Shown in pieces: positions 1-7,906 of a DNA stretch of 41,553 nucleotides (the stretch's first letter is position 1; every line of letters begins with the position of its first letter). Source of the DNA: a virus. The stretch covers positions 1 to 41,553 of IMG/VR virus record IMGVR_UViG_3300031851_000051. One strand, 5' to 3'. The notes under the pieces are model-generated. The model was not told where the DNA came from. It did not search any database and worked only from the letters and a program-made list of their open reading frames with translations. Position numbers and translations under genes: made by a program.

Positions 1-2
1 TA

Positions 3-1259
3 AAAGTATTTTCGCCAGAGTATTATAAAGCGGCAGGACAACTGCACGAATTTCTTTCTGCAACACAAACAGCAAACTCAGATCTTACAACACTAGCACT
101 TGCTATTAAAGACATTCCAAAAGATGCGTTAACAAGTGATCAGATAGATGCTGTAATTGCTGTACTTGATGATGGCGACAAAGCAATAGCGGCAGTTAAC
201 GATGCAGGCGGAGCAATAGCGGCGGCGGCACAAGGTGCGGCGGCAACAGTTGATGATGCTAAAAAAGAAATGCACAAAGTTAAACCTGTTGCACCAGAAG
301 AAATGAAACAACTGGAACTTGATCTTAAAGGCGGAAGTGATGCAACACCTGTAGATAAAAACTTTGACAAGAGTCAAAAACTTTCAGACTTTGGAGCAGT
401 AGGAGATAAAGCAGAATCAATTGATTATGAAGATGCATTTAACGAATACTTACAAGAAGCAGATCCAGCACAACAAGAACTACCATTAGACAATCCTAAT
501 TCACTAGGTGCTAAACTAAAACGTGGTGCAGGTAAAGTTGCAAGTAAAGCCGCAGGAGCAGTTAAGCAAGGTGCGGGAGCAGTTGCTAAAGGTGCCAAAG
601 GAGCAGTTGGTGCAGTTAAGCAAGGTGCTAAAGATGTAGGTAACAAAGTTACTGCTAACAAACTTAATAAAGATTGGAAGAAGATGGGTGAACCAACTGA
701 TTCCGGTAGCATTGTAAATATTTTATCAGGTGCAGGATTAACTAACGATCAGATAAGCAGTATTGCAGGATCAACACAAGCACCAATTAGTCCAGACGAA
801 GTAACTAAAGCTGATGCACAAACACCTACAGATGGTGCCGCAGACGCAACACAAGCGTCAACAGCAAGTGATAATACAAAAGACACACAAACACCAGCTA
901 AACCAACTAAAGCACCAGCAGAACCTGCTCAAGCTGAGCCTACAAACACAGGTGCAAAGAACTTAGACAGTACAAATACTAAAGGCGCTCCAACTAAACC
1001 AGGCAAACAAGAACCATCTAGTAAACCAACAACGCCTAAAAAACCGGGTAGCAACACAGCTACACCTACACAAAGCAATGTTAAAGCACTAGCACAAAAA
1101 ATTAAACAGTCTGGTGCAAATACAGACAGTATCAAACAAGACCTAGTAGGTGGTAGTACTACATCGCAAGGTAGCACAGTTGATTTGCCAGACTTAGCAA
1201 CAAGAATTGCTAAAGCAGGTGTGCAGAAACAAGTACGACAGATGTTAATTGCAAAATGA
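3..1259 (+). CDS. Ala/Lys-rich structural protein, 5' end missing
   Basis: The frame is open from the window edge, so the N-terminus lies outside; the first internal Met is at 270 and need not be the true start. At least 418 residues are visible. The N-terminal part is Ala-rich and probably helical. Around 500-660 the DNA encodes repeated amphipathic units of the type GAVKQGAGAVAKGAK, and then comes a compact segment (NKLNKDWKKMGEPTDSG followed by ILSGAGL) resembling short motifs I recall from cyanophage virion proteins. A long low-complexity Pro/Thr/Lys/Gln linker follows, and the last 40 residues look folded (LATRIAKAG). No enzyme motif is visible. It overlaps the next gene by an ATGA junction, so the two are probably co-translated. 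A virion or internal head role is inferred only from composition and neighbours. Confidence 0.7.
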   Translation, partial: KVFSPEYYKAAGQLHEFLSATQTANSDLTTLALAIKDIPKDALTSDQIDAVIAVLDDGDKAIAAVNDAGGAIAAAAQGAAATVDDAKKEMHKVKPVAPEEMKQLELDLKGGSDATPVDKNFDKSQKLSDFGAVGDKAESIDYEDAFNEYLQEADPAQQELPLDNPNSLGAKLKRGAGKVASKAAGAVKQGAGAVAKGAKGAVGAVKQGAKDVGNKVTANKLNKDWKKMGEPTDSGSIVNILSGAGLTNDQISSIAGSTQAPISPDEVTKADAQTPTDGAADATQASTASDNTKDTQTPAKPTKAPAEPAQAEPTNTGAKNLDSTNTKGAPTKPGKQEPSSKPTTPKKPGSNTATPTQSNVKALAQKIKQSGANTDSIKQDLVGGSTTSQGSTVDLPDLATRIAKAGVQKQVRQMLIAK

Positions 1260-1411
1260 AACAGTATTTAAAAAATCTAATTAACTGGCACGAACAACAT
1301 ATACATGATTTCCAAAAATGCACAAAGCTATCCGACTATCAAATGATGTGGACAGCCTTTGCTAAAGGAGCATTATTTTCGTGGGTTATATTTTATTTGA
1401 TTTTCTGCTAA
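1256..1411 (+). CDS. 51-residue peptide with C-terminal membrane segment
   Basis: The ATG overlaps the preceding stop codon as ATGA, a classical translational-coupling junction. The peptide is MKQYLKNLINWHEQHIHDF followed by a polar stretch and ends in a hydrophobic run (ALFSWVIFYLIFC) that could span or anchor in a membrane. The N-terminal half is rich in His, Trp and Gln. It ends only four bases before the convergent stop codon of the leftward small gene, so the space is fully used. I do not recognise a family with certainty; similar short peptides occur in marine T4-like phages as far as I recall. Coupling and the coherent hydrophobic tail argue that it is real. A membrane role is inference. 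Confidence 0.6.
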   Translation: MKQYLKNLINWHEQHIHDFQKCTKLSDYQMMWTAFAKGALFSWVIFYLIFC

Positions 1412-1414
1412 ATC

Positions 1415-1636
1415 CTACCAGAACGGTTGCCCAGTCTTTTTAGCAGTCTCTAAGTTTTCTTTAATTAGTTTAGCGAATATTTCTCTATCTTCAGGACCCA
1501 CTTGATACATTTCTTCAAGACTAATTGCACCACGCATGTACCAACACAGGCGTGCAAGTTCCATCTTGATGTTTTTTGTCTCGTTTTCTAGGTTGTCGAC
1601 CAGTCTTAGGATATCCTCTAGAGACTTAGAAGCTAT
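1415..1636 (-). CDS. Small conserved-looking protein with no standard start codon
   Basis: On the minus strand, right after the gp26-like stop codon and two bases (TAAGG), an open frame of 73 codons begins with ATA GCT TCT AAG and ends at TAG. The protein reads ASKSLEDILRLVDNLENE, then a Lys/Leu-rich helical part with ELARLCWYMRG, and ends KKTGQPFW. Its charged, heptad-like character is typical of a real small helical protein. The only in-frame ATG is at 1564-1562 and would give just 49 residues, cutting the first helix. So either ATA is the start, or a base is wrong (ATG to ATA), or the short form is made. The position behind gp26 recalls T4 gene 51, but the length does not match and I do not claim homology. 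Confidence 0.55.
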   Translation of the reverse strand: MASKSLEDILRLVDNLENETKNIKMELARLCWYMRGAISLEEMYQVGPEDREIFAKLIKENLETAKKTGQPFW

Positions 1637-1638
1637 CC

Positions 1639-2502
1639 TTATACGAAAAAATTTGATTGATCAAACGAAACAGGCATTTCCCATTGCTTAGGTGCGCCTT
1701 CTTTGATTTCTTCTTCTGTTGCGTCAACTGTGATTGGCTCTAACGTAAACTTTTTCTTTTGTGATTCCATACTTTCAACAACAGAAGAATAAAACTTCTT
1801 GTCTGCATTTTGTATAAACTGTTGAATGTGTAATTTGTCAGTTACAACATCTTCACCTGTTTGGATCGATACAATTCCTTGCATGACCATATCAACTGTA
1901 ATACTTGTTAAGCGTTGGAATGCTTGATTAAAGATTTCTAGTTTTTGTTCTTCTGTCATATCATCTTCTTGTATGACTGAAGCAATACGCTGTTCTTCAA
2001 AAGTCTTAGTTGCAACTTTTGTAAACTCACGATACGTTTGCGGCCTTACTGTAAGGGTAAGCTCGTCTATTGTAAGAGTATCATCAAACGCAACATTTTG
2101 AAACTTGTCAAGTACTACTCTTAAGTCTAGGTCAAATTTACGTTCTAGTTTTGTATTTGGGATTTTAGAAGTTAATTCTAATTTCTCCCCGTATGTGGCA
2201 ATTCTAATAGCAACCAATAGTGTATCAATATCAAGTGTTGGTATGTCCCAACCGTTTTTAATATTAGGTACACAACTTTGGATAACATCAACTGTAGATT
2301 GACCGTTAAGTAATGCATCAGGAGTTTTAAACATAAGTTCATCTCTTGCCGTCATTGCATAAACAGGGAATTCCATATTGTCTGTTACTTCTAAACTTCC
2401 ATTAGGATACCATCTGCCGTTGCTTGGCAACTTAATGTAAATTTTTGGTTGCCTAAAATACTTCTGTAACGGATTGGCTCCGCTTCTCTCTATTTCTGGC
2501 AT
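1639..2502 (-). CDS. 26: Baseplate hub assembly protein, gp26-like
   Basis: This 287-residue protein matches the T4 gp26-type baseplate family as represented in cyanophages: the N-terminal phrase NPLQKYFRQPKIYIKLPSNG, the segment MTARDELMFKTPDALLNG, and the region around DVIQSCVPNI are characteristic. In T4, gp26 takes part in forming the central hub of the baseplate. T4 gp26 is 208 residues, so this version is longer, mostly at the C-terminus (an acidic region ending DQSNFFV). The ATG follows a good ribosome site (CCGGAG) at suitable spacing, and a T4-type late promoter lies about 40 bases upstream on the same strand. With the small gene behind it, it forms the only leftward unit in the window. 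The assignment is family knowledge plus visible motifs; the exact hub role is inferred. Confidence 0.8.
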   Translation of the reverse strand: MPEIERSGANPLQKYFRQPKIYIKLPSNGRWYPNGSLEVTDNMEFPVYAMTARDELMFKTPDALLNGQSTVDVIQSCVPNIKNGWDIPTLDIDTLLVAIRIATYGEKLELTSKIPNTKLERKFDLDLRVVLDKFQNVAFDDTLTIDELTLTVRPQTYREFTKVATKTFEEQRIASVIQEDDMTEEQKLEIFNQAFQRLTSITVDMVMQGIVSIQTGEDVVTDKLHIQQFIQNADKKFYSSVVESMESQKKKFTLEPITVDATEEEIKEGAPKQWEMPVSFDQSNFFV

Positions 2503-2514
2503 GGTTTTTCTCCG

Positions 2515-2522
2515 GATAAATA
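2515..2522 (+). promoter_or_regulatory. Late promoter (T4 type) for the tape-measure gene
   Basis: GATAAATA on the + strand, 53 bases ahead of the ATG at 2576. The GAT variant of the core recurs at 6941, 12725, 16661, 24354 and 30838, which supports it as this phage's preferred late promoter form. Confidence 0.55.
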
Positions 2523-2540
2523 ATAAGTGTTCATATAGTA

Positions 2541-2548
2541 TATTTATG
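2541..2548 (-). promoter_or_regulatory. Late promoter (T4 type) for the gp26-like gene
   Basis: The minus strand reads CATAAATA, followed by an AT-rich stretch, 38 bases upstream of the gp26-like start codon. It matches the T4 late consensus TATAAATA at seven of eight positions. It sits in the short divergent gap, back to back with a rightward copy. Confidence 0.6.
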
Positions 2549-2575
2549 AATCTGAGTTATATAGGTACTTAATAA

Positions 2576-5209
2576 ATGGTTGATGTCACATACAGAGGCG
2601 GTGGAATGGATGGAGTTACTAGCAATGCGGCTAGTGAAGCTACTCTCCAACGTCTAGTTGCACTAATGGAAAAAGGCTCCAAGGGCGGTGGTGCGGCCAC
2701 TGAAAAAATGGCAAATGACGTCAAAACCAAAGGCGTTGCTATATCTAAAGAAGATAACAAGGCTACAGCAGAAGGTACTGAAGCTAAGAAAGACGCAACC
2801 AAAGCACAGAAGAAACTTTCAGAACGAGTTAGAAATACTGCAAAAGCATTTGATAGATACTCATTAGGACTATTCAGCGGAATAGGTAATACTATCCAAA
2901 CATTTGGTGGTCTTGGTAAAGAACTAATTGCTGGCGGTAATCGAATAAGTGACTTTGGACAGCATGTTACAGGACTAATATCAAAATTTCCTATTGTAGG
3001 CGGCGTGATTGGTCAGTTTGGCCAAACAATGCTGAATGTACTTGATAATCAAATTGACATGTACAGATCATTGTCTGGAGCAGGTATTGACTTTGGTTCT
3101 AGTATGTTTGAAATGCAAAGACGTGCCGCTGAAGCAGGATTAAACATGGCTACCTTAGCAGGTACAATACAAGAAAATTCACAGATGTTAGCAGTAGCAT
3201 TTGGCGGCGCAACTACAGGTGCTGATAGATTTTCTAAAATTTCAAAATATGTACAGCAATCACAAACAGATTTTTCTAAACTAGGTATGACAATGGAAGA
3301 TGTAACTGAATTTACAGCTGACTATATTGACTTACAAAGAATTCAAGGTAGATTGAAAGATCGTTCTGATAGAAGTCTTGCTAAAGGCACACAGAATTAT
3401 ATTATGCAACTTGATGCACTTGCTAAAATTACAGGTATGTCTAGAAAGCAAGCCGCAGAAGAATTAAAAGCTCAAAGTACTGATAAGAGATTACAAGCAT
3501 TGTTCATGAACATGGATTCTAGCGTTCAAGAACAAATGAATGCTAGTTTAGCATTGATCAAAGGCGGAAGTCCAGAAATGGAAGACGCAATAAAAGAATT
3601 GATTGCAACTAACGGTGCTCCATTAAGTGACTTTGGAAAGAGTTTGCTACGAACTAATCCAGAGTTTGCAACAATGGCACAAGGATTGAGAGATGGTTCT
3701 TTATCAGCAGATGATTTTGCAGAGATGACTAACTTGCAAGTAGAAGAAGCAAAAAGGTTTGTTAAGGAAAATGCGGCAGTAATTGCACAATCACAAGCAC
3801 TAGGTGATACTACATATGATGCTGTATTAGCACTAGCAAAAATGGGTGAAGTTGGTGGAAAACTTAGTGATGCAGAACAAAAACAATTAGATGCTATTGC
3901 GGCTAAAGATAAAACACTTACTGACTTTGATAGTATGATTGAAAAGATACGTAGTACTATCTTAGTTAAATTGCTTGACTCAGGTATATTTGACAAACTG
4001 CAAAAAGTAATGTCAGACCTTACAGCATGGTTCAACAAAGACGAAACACAAACATCTATTCAGGGATTTGTTGATAGACTAGGAACATTGTTTGACAACC
4101 TTGGTACAATGGTTGAAGACTTTAAAAAAGATTGGGGCAAGTTAAGCATTGGTGAACTAGTAACCAAGTATCTTATTAATCCTATCAAAACATTATTTGG
4201 TGCTGACACAGGTCCGCCACCAGGACATCCAGAGCATAATAAAAATGCAGGTTCGAAATCAAGTGGACTAATGGGAGGATTGTTTGAATCATTAGGTCCA
4301 ATAATTGAAAAATTTGAATCGTGGGGTAAAGCATTAATGTGGGGCGGTATTGGTGCCGCGGCTGTATTAATTGGATTCACAGCGGCTGTTGCGGCTATGG
4401 CGGCTCCGTTAGCATTAGCAACGCCAGGCGTTTTGGCAATTGGAGTAGCATTTGCCGGAGTAGGTGTAGCAGGATTTGGAATTGCGGCGTTGATAGATTC
4501 GATCACCACATCTGTTGACAATGTTGCAGTTGGATTGAAAAAGTTTGAAGACCTTGATTCAAAAAAATTAGGTGACGTTGGTGGGGCCTTAAAACCACTT
4601 ACAGATAATATTATGGGTCTTGCTAAAGGCGGTGTTGTTGCATCGTTTATGAGTGAAGGCGTATTAGAAAAAATTGCCGCAGGCGTTAAATCGTTTGAAG
4701 GTATTGATTCTAAATCAATGAAGGATATGGGTCCTGCATTAACTAGTTTACAAACAGGTATTGCGGCATTTACCGGTGACGGTATTATGGATAGCTTTAG
4801 TAAATTCATTGGCGGATTGTTTGGCAATGATGGTGGAATGAAAGATATGGCTGACGACCTTGAGGCGTTTGCTGATATTGATTCCGCTGGAATTAAAGCT
4901 ATTGGAGATGGGTTACAAGGCATTGCGGCATATATTGAAACTATGGATGGTGCAAACCTTAAACAAGTAACCAAAAACTTAAAAGAATTAATTAAACAAA
5001 TTGGACAATACAACGAAGAATACAAAAATATGGATGCTGAAACCAAAGCATCGTTTACTAAAGTATTAAATGTCAATAATGAGAGTCAAGATAAGTCGAG
5101 TAGCTTACTGAATCAGTTAAATAGTACTAACACACTTATATTAGATGAACTTAAAAAACAAACTAAAGGTGGAAAAGCTATGACAAACGCAATATCAGGA
5201 GCGGCATAA
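2576..5209 (+). CDS. Probable tail tape-measure protein
   Basis: This long protein (877 residues) has the build of a phage tape measure: a Gly/Lys-rich N-terminus, long helical segments with few Cys or Trp, and a strongly hydrophobic Ala/Gly/Val stretch at about residues 585-640 that resembles the membrane-active part of tape measures. After it come three related units at roughly 649-682, 701-735 and 760-792, each with a core like FEDLDSKKLGDVGGAL, FEGIDSKSMKDMGPAL or FADIDSAGIKAIGDGL. The C-terminus ends in a helical tail. Tape measures set tail length and are ejected with DNA. A weak ribosome site precedes the ATG; a second Met ten codons in follows a better GGCGGTGG and is an alternative start. 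The placement directly before the portal gene differs from T4, where genes 18-19 precede gene 20. It could be another large virion protein. Confidence 0.6.
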   Translation: MVDVTYRGGGMDGVTSNAASEATLQRLVALMEKGSKGGGAATEKMANDVKTKGVAISKEDNKATAEGTEAKKDATKAQKKLSERVRNTAKAFDRYSLGLFSGIGNTIQTFGGLGKELIAGGNRISDFGQHVTGLISKFPIVGGVIGQFGQTMLNVLDNQIDMYRSLSGAGIDFGSSMFEMQRRAAEAGLNMATLAGTIQENSQMLAVAFGGATTGADRFSKISKYVQQSQTDFSKLGMTMEDVTEFTADYIDLQRIQGRLKDRSDRSLAKGTQNYIMQLDALAKITGMSRKQAAEELKAQSTDKRLQALFMNMDSSVQEQMNASLALIKGGSPEMEDAIKELIATNGAPLSDFGKSLLRTNPEFATMAQGLRDGSLSADDFAEMTNLQVEEAKRFVKENAAVIAQSQALGDTTYDAVLALAKMGEVGGKLSDAEQKQLDAIAAKDKTLTDFDSMIEKIRSTILVKLLDSGIFDKLQKVMSDLTAWFNKDETQTSIQGFVDRLGTLFDNLGTMVEDFKKDWGKLSIGELVTKYLINPIKTLFGADTGPPPGHPEHNKNAGSKSSGLMGGLFESLGPIIEKFESWGKALMWGGIGAAAVLIGFTAAVAAMAAPLALATPGVLAIGVAFAGVGVAGFGIAALIDSITTSVDNVAVGLKKFEDLDSKKLGDVGGALKPLTDNIMGLAKGGVVASFMSEGVLEKIAAGVKSFEGIDSKSMKDMGPALTSLQTGIAAFTGDGIMDSFSKFIGGLFGNDGGMKDMADDLEAFADIDSAGIKAIGDGLQGIAAYIETMDGANLKQVTKNLKELIKQIGQYNEEYKNMDAETKASFTKVLNVNNESQDKSSSLLNQLNSTNTLILDELKKQTKGGKAMTNAISGAA

Positions 5210-6945
5210 TGAGTTGGAAACGTTATTTTACGCCAGTTCCAACAGGTTCTGCCCAAGACGGCAGTTATAGCCCACTTGGCGGAAGTACTAACCAAGGTAT
5301 GGGTCCTGCCCAAGCAAACTATTCAAGTTACTTGCCAGATGTATATGTAGGTTCTCCAAATCGTGTTGAAAGATACGGACAATATAACACTATGGACAAC
5401 GATAGTGAAGTAAATGCCGCATTAGATATTTTAGCAGAATTTACAACCCAAAAAAATACTTCAAACAGAAGTCCGTTTGTTATGGATTTCAAATCTGATG
5501 CAACTAATACAGAAGTACAAACACTTAAACTATACTTACAACAGTGGTGTAAAGTACAAAACTTTGAAACAAAAATGTTTCGTATTTTACGTAATGTATT
5601 CAAGTATGGTGATGCATTTTTTATTAGAGATCCAGAAACTAAAAAATGGCATTACATTGATCCTGCAAACGTTACAAAGATTATTGTTAACGAATCAGAA
5701 GGTAAAAAACCTGAACAGTATGTTATTAAAAATGTAAACTTAAACTTTGTTTCAAACGTAGCAACTACTCCATTACAAACAAACGGTAATGTTACAGGCG
5801 GTGGCGAAGGTTACATGACTGGTGGCTCACGTGGAATGACAGGTGCACCTAACCAAGCATTACAAGGTGGACGTTTTGCAAAAGGCGAATCAGAGTTTGC
5901 AGTTGATGCAGAACATATTGTACACCTAAGTTTATCAGAAGGGTTAGACAACAACTTCCCATTTGGTAACAGTTTGTTAGAAAGTATATTTAAAGTATAC
6001 AAACAAAAAGAATTATTAGAAGATGCTATTATTATTTACAGAGTGCAAAGAGCACCTGAACGTAGAGTATTTTACGTTGACGTAGGTAATATGCCATCAC
6101 ACTTGGCAATGCAATTTGTTGAACGTGTAAAAACAGATATACACCAAAGACGTATTCCAAGTAGTACAGGTGGAGGAAATAATGTTATTGACTCTAGCTA
6201 TAACCCATTAAGCATTAACGAAGATTACTTCTTTCCGCAAACAGCAGAAGGACGTGGATCTAAAGTTGAAACACTACCAGGTGGTACAAACTTAGGAGAG
6301 ATTGATGATCTTAGATATTTTACTAATAAGTTGGTACGCGGTTTGCGTATTCCTAGTTCTTATCTTCCTACAGGGCCTGACGATGGTGCTAGTGCATTCC
6401 AAGATGGGCGAGTGGGTACTGCGTACATTCAAGAGTTACGCTTTAACACCTATTGCGAAAGACTACAAGGACTTTTAACAGAACAATTTAATCAAGACTT
6501 TAAACGCTACCTATTAGAAAAAGGTATTAACATTGACACAGCAATGTTTGACCTAAGGATGCAACCACCACAAAACTTTGCAAGTTACAGACAATCAGAA
6601 CTTGACAATGCAAGAGTTGGAACATTTACTCAAATGGCGGCTATACCTTATGTGTCAAATAGATTTGCACTTAAACGTTTCTTAGGACTAAGTGCAGAAG
6701 AAGTTGCAGAGAACGAAAAGTTCTGGCGTGAAGAAAATGACGAAAACTTAACTCCAGTTCCAACAGACGCCGCAGGCGAAATGCGTGGAGCAGGTGTTAG
6801 TGCCGCAGGCATGAGTGCAGACCTTGGCGGAATGGAAGATGAAGCAGTTGATCCAGACGCACCGGCACCAGAAGATGGCGGAGCAGGCACACCACCAGAA
6901 ACAGTAACAGGCGATGATGCCCCAGTACCAGGCGCTGAAGGATAA
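5209..6945 (+). CDS. 20: Portal vertex protein gp20
   Basis: A 578-residue T4-type portal protein. Typical stretches are SWKRYFTPVP at the N-terminus, ERYGQYNTMDNDSEVNAALD, LRNVFKYGDAFFIRDPETKK, YRVQRAPERRVFYVDVGNMP, and the SYLPTGPDDGASAFQDGRVG segment. The portal is the dodecameric ring at one capsid vertex through which DNA is packaged and to which the tail joins; it also nucleates head assembly. The C-terminal 70 residues are an acidic Pro/Ala/Gly-rich tail (PDAPAPEDGG). The ATG overlaps the stop of the tape-measure gene (TAATG), indicating coupled translation. The length is close to T4 gp20 (524 residues), with the excess in the tail. The assignment is secure. Confidence 0.95.
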   Translation: MSWKRYFTPVPTGSAQDGSYSPLGGSTNQGMGPAQANYSSYLPDVYVGSPNRVERYGQYNTMDNDSEVNAALDILAEFTTQKNTSNRSPFVMDFKSDATNTEVQTLKLYLQQWCKVQNFETKMFRILRNVFKYGDAFFIRDPETKKWHYIDPANVTKIIVNESEGKKPEQYVIKNVNLNFVSNVATTPLQTNGNVTGGGEGYMTGGSRGMTGAPNQALQGGRFAKGESEFAVDAEHIVHLSLSEGLDNNFPFGNSLLESIFKVYKQKELLEDAIIIYRVQRAPERRVFYVDVGNMPSHLAMQFVERVKTDIHQRRIPSSTGGGNNVIDSSYNPLSINEDYFFPQTAEGRGSKVETLPGGTNLGEIDDLRYFTNKLVRGLRIPSSYLPTGPDDGASAFQDGRVGTAYIQELRFNTYCERLQGLLTEQFNQDFKRYLLEKGINIDTAMFDLRMQPPQNFASYRQSELDNARVGTFTQMAAIPYVSNRFALKRFLGLSAEEVAENEKFWREENDENLTPVPTDAAGEMRGAGVSAAGMSADLGGMEDEAVDPDAPAPEDGGAGTPPETVTGDDAPVPGAEG

Positions 6946-6948
6946 ATA
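6941..6948 (+). promoter_or_regulatory. Late promoter overlapping the portal stop codon
   Basis: GATAAATA contains the portal gene's TAA stop. The last A of the motif is followed by five bases (TTAAC) and then the ATG at 6954. If initiation occurs at the usual T4 distance (motif spanning -13 to -6), transcription would begin on the A of that ATG, giving a leaderless message. Confidence 0.5.
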
Positions 6949-6953
6949 TTAAC

Positions 6954-7199
6954 ATGATACTACGTGAACTATTTTATTTTGATAAAGAAACTTTGGAGCC
7001 AGTTGAAAACAACGCTTACGATCCCAAGTCTGATGATTCAATTATGAAAAAAGACGACACACGTAAGACACGTTTAACATTACGTCAGATAAACAAAATG
7101 CGTAAAGCATCTGATTTGCACAAAGAGGAGCAGGACAAGGAATTACATTTCGTAAGACAAATGTATGGACTTGCCGCGAATGCAGAACAGGCTGTTTAA
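6954..7199 (+). CDS. Small conserved protein between portal and prohead core
   Basis: An 81-residue, highly charged protein (LFYFDKETLEPVENNAYDP, then KTRLTLRQINKMRKASDLH, ending QMYGLAANAEQAV). Short proteins of this character and the motif TLRQINKMRKASDLH are, as I recall, regular neighbours of gp20 in marine T4-like phages. In T4 the equivalent slot holds the prohead core genes 67 and 68, so a minor core or head role is plausible by position only. No ribosome-binding sequence is visible upstream; instead a late promoter motif ends five bases before the ATG, so it may be read from a leaderless transcript or by coupling with the portal gene. The next gene starts two bases after its stop codon. 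Confidence 0.75.
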   Translation: MILRELFYFDKETLEPVENNAYDPKSDDSIMKKDDTRKTRLTLRQINKMRKASDLHKEEQDKELHFVRQMYGLAANAEQAV

Positions 7200-7201
7200 A
7201 A

Positions 7202-7804
7202 ATGTCAATAGCATTTGTTATTGGTAACGGCACGTCAAGAAAACCTATACCCTTAGAACCACTTAAAGCACACGGAACATTATATGCCTGTAACGCTGTT
7301 TACAGATCAGGATTAAGACCTGACTATCTTGTTGCTGTAGATACTAAGATGGTTACTGAAATTAACAATTCAAAGTATCAACACGAAAACAAAGTTTGGA
7401 CTAATCCAAACAAACTATACGAAAAATTTCATTGCTTTAACTACTTTGCTGATCCTTTAGGTTGGTCAAGTGGACCTACAGCATTATGGTTAGCATCTTA
7501 TGGTGCAGATCATCAACACAGCGAAATATACATACTAGGCTTTGACTACGAAGGAATAGAAGGCAAAATTAATAATTTGTATGCAAATACAAAAAACTAC
7601 AAAAGAAGCGAAGAAGTAGCAACATATCATGGCAATTGGAGCAGGCAAACAGGAATAGTAATTCAAAAAAATGTTGGAAAGAGATATATACGTGTAGTAG
7701 AGAATAAGGATGATTACTGCCCAGACAATTTAAGACCCTTAGGTAACCTATCCCATATTACAGTAGCTGAATTCACTGAAAAATTCGTGAATTTACAATC
7801 TTAA
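7202..7804 (+). CDS. Rossmann-like protein resembling DUF115/MptE, inserted in head module
   Basis: The 200-residue protein opens with a nucleotide-binding-like turn (AFVIGNGTSRKPIPLEPLK) followed by GTLYACNAVYRSGLRPDYLV and AVDTKMVTEI. That order, a glycine turn, then a polar strand, then a PD-x-x-V-x-x-D motif, resembles the DUF115/MptE-like fold (6-hydroxymethylpterin pyrophosphokinases and Maf-type flagellin glycosylation proteins). A later segment, SGPTALWLASYGADHQHSE with YILGFDYEG, would be the second half of the domain. Similar proteins occur in marine phages to my recollection, without known function. It is not a head protein by appearance, yet lies two bases behind the portal-linked small gene and ahead of the core protein. 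A role in sugar transfer or modification is only a hypothesis. Confidence 0.6.
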   Translation: MSIAFVIGNGTSRKPIPLEPLKAHGTLYACNAVYRSGLRPDYLVAVDTKMVTEINNSKYQHENKVWTNPNKLYEKFHCFNYFADPLGWSSGPTALWLASYGADHQHSEIYILGFDYEGIEGKINNLYANTKNYKRSEEVATYHGNWSRQTGIVIQKNVGKRYIRVVENKDDYCPDNLRPLGNLSHITVAEFTEKFVNLQS

Positions 7805-7854
7805 TGTAAAATCGGCTCGTTTTGACCGGTTTAACCACCCTTTTAATCATTTTC

Positions 7855-7862
7855 CATAAATA
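7855..7862 (+). promoter_or_regulatory. Late promoter for the prohead core/capsid genes
   Basis: CATAAATA, 44 bases before the ATG at 7907, in a 102-base gap. The leader ends in the strongest ribosome-binding site in the head module (AGGAGGAG at 7892-7899), fitting high expression of core, protease, scaffold and capsid. Confidence 0.65.
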
Positions 7863-7906
7863 CAACTGACAGCTTATCGTATCTAAACAACAGGAGGAGA
7901 TAAAAA

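Noticed and set aside
1415-1636. Naming the small leftward gene as T4 gene 51
   Set aside because: Position is suggestive, but the length (73 against 249 residues) and sequence do not support it.
4060-5076. 338-codon minus-strand open frame
   Set aside because: It lies wholly inside the tape-measure gene, with Pro/Ser/Asn-rich composition typical of an antisense shadow and no promoter or ribosome site.
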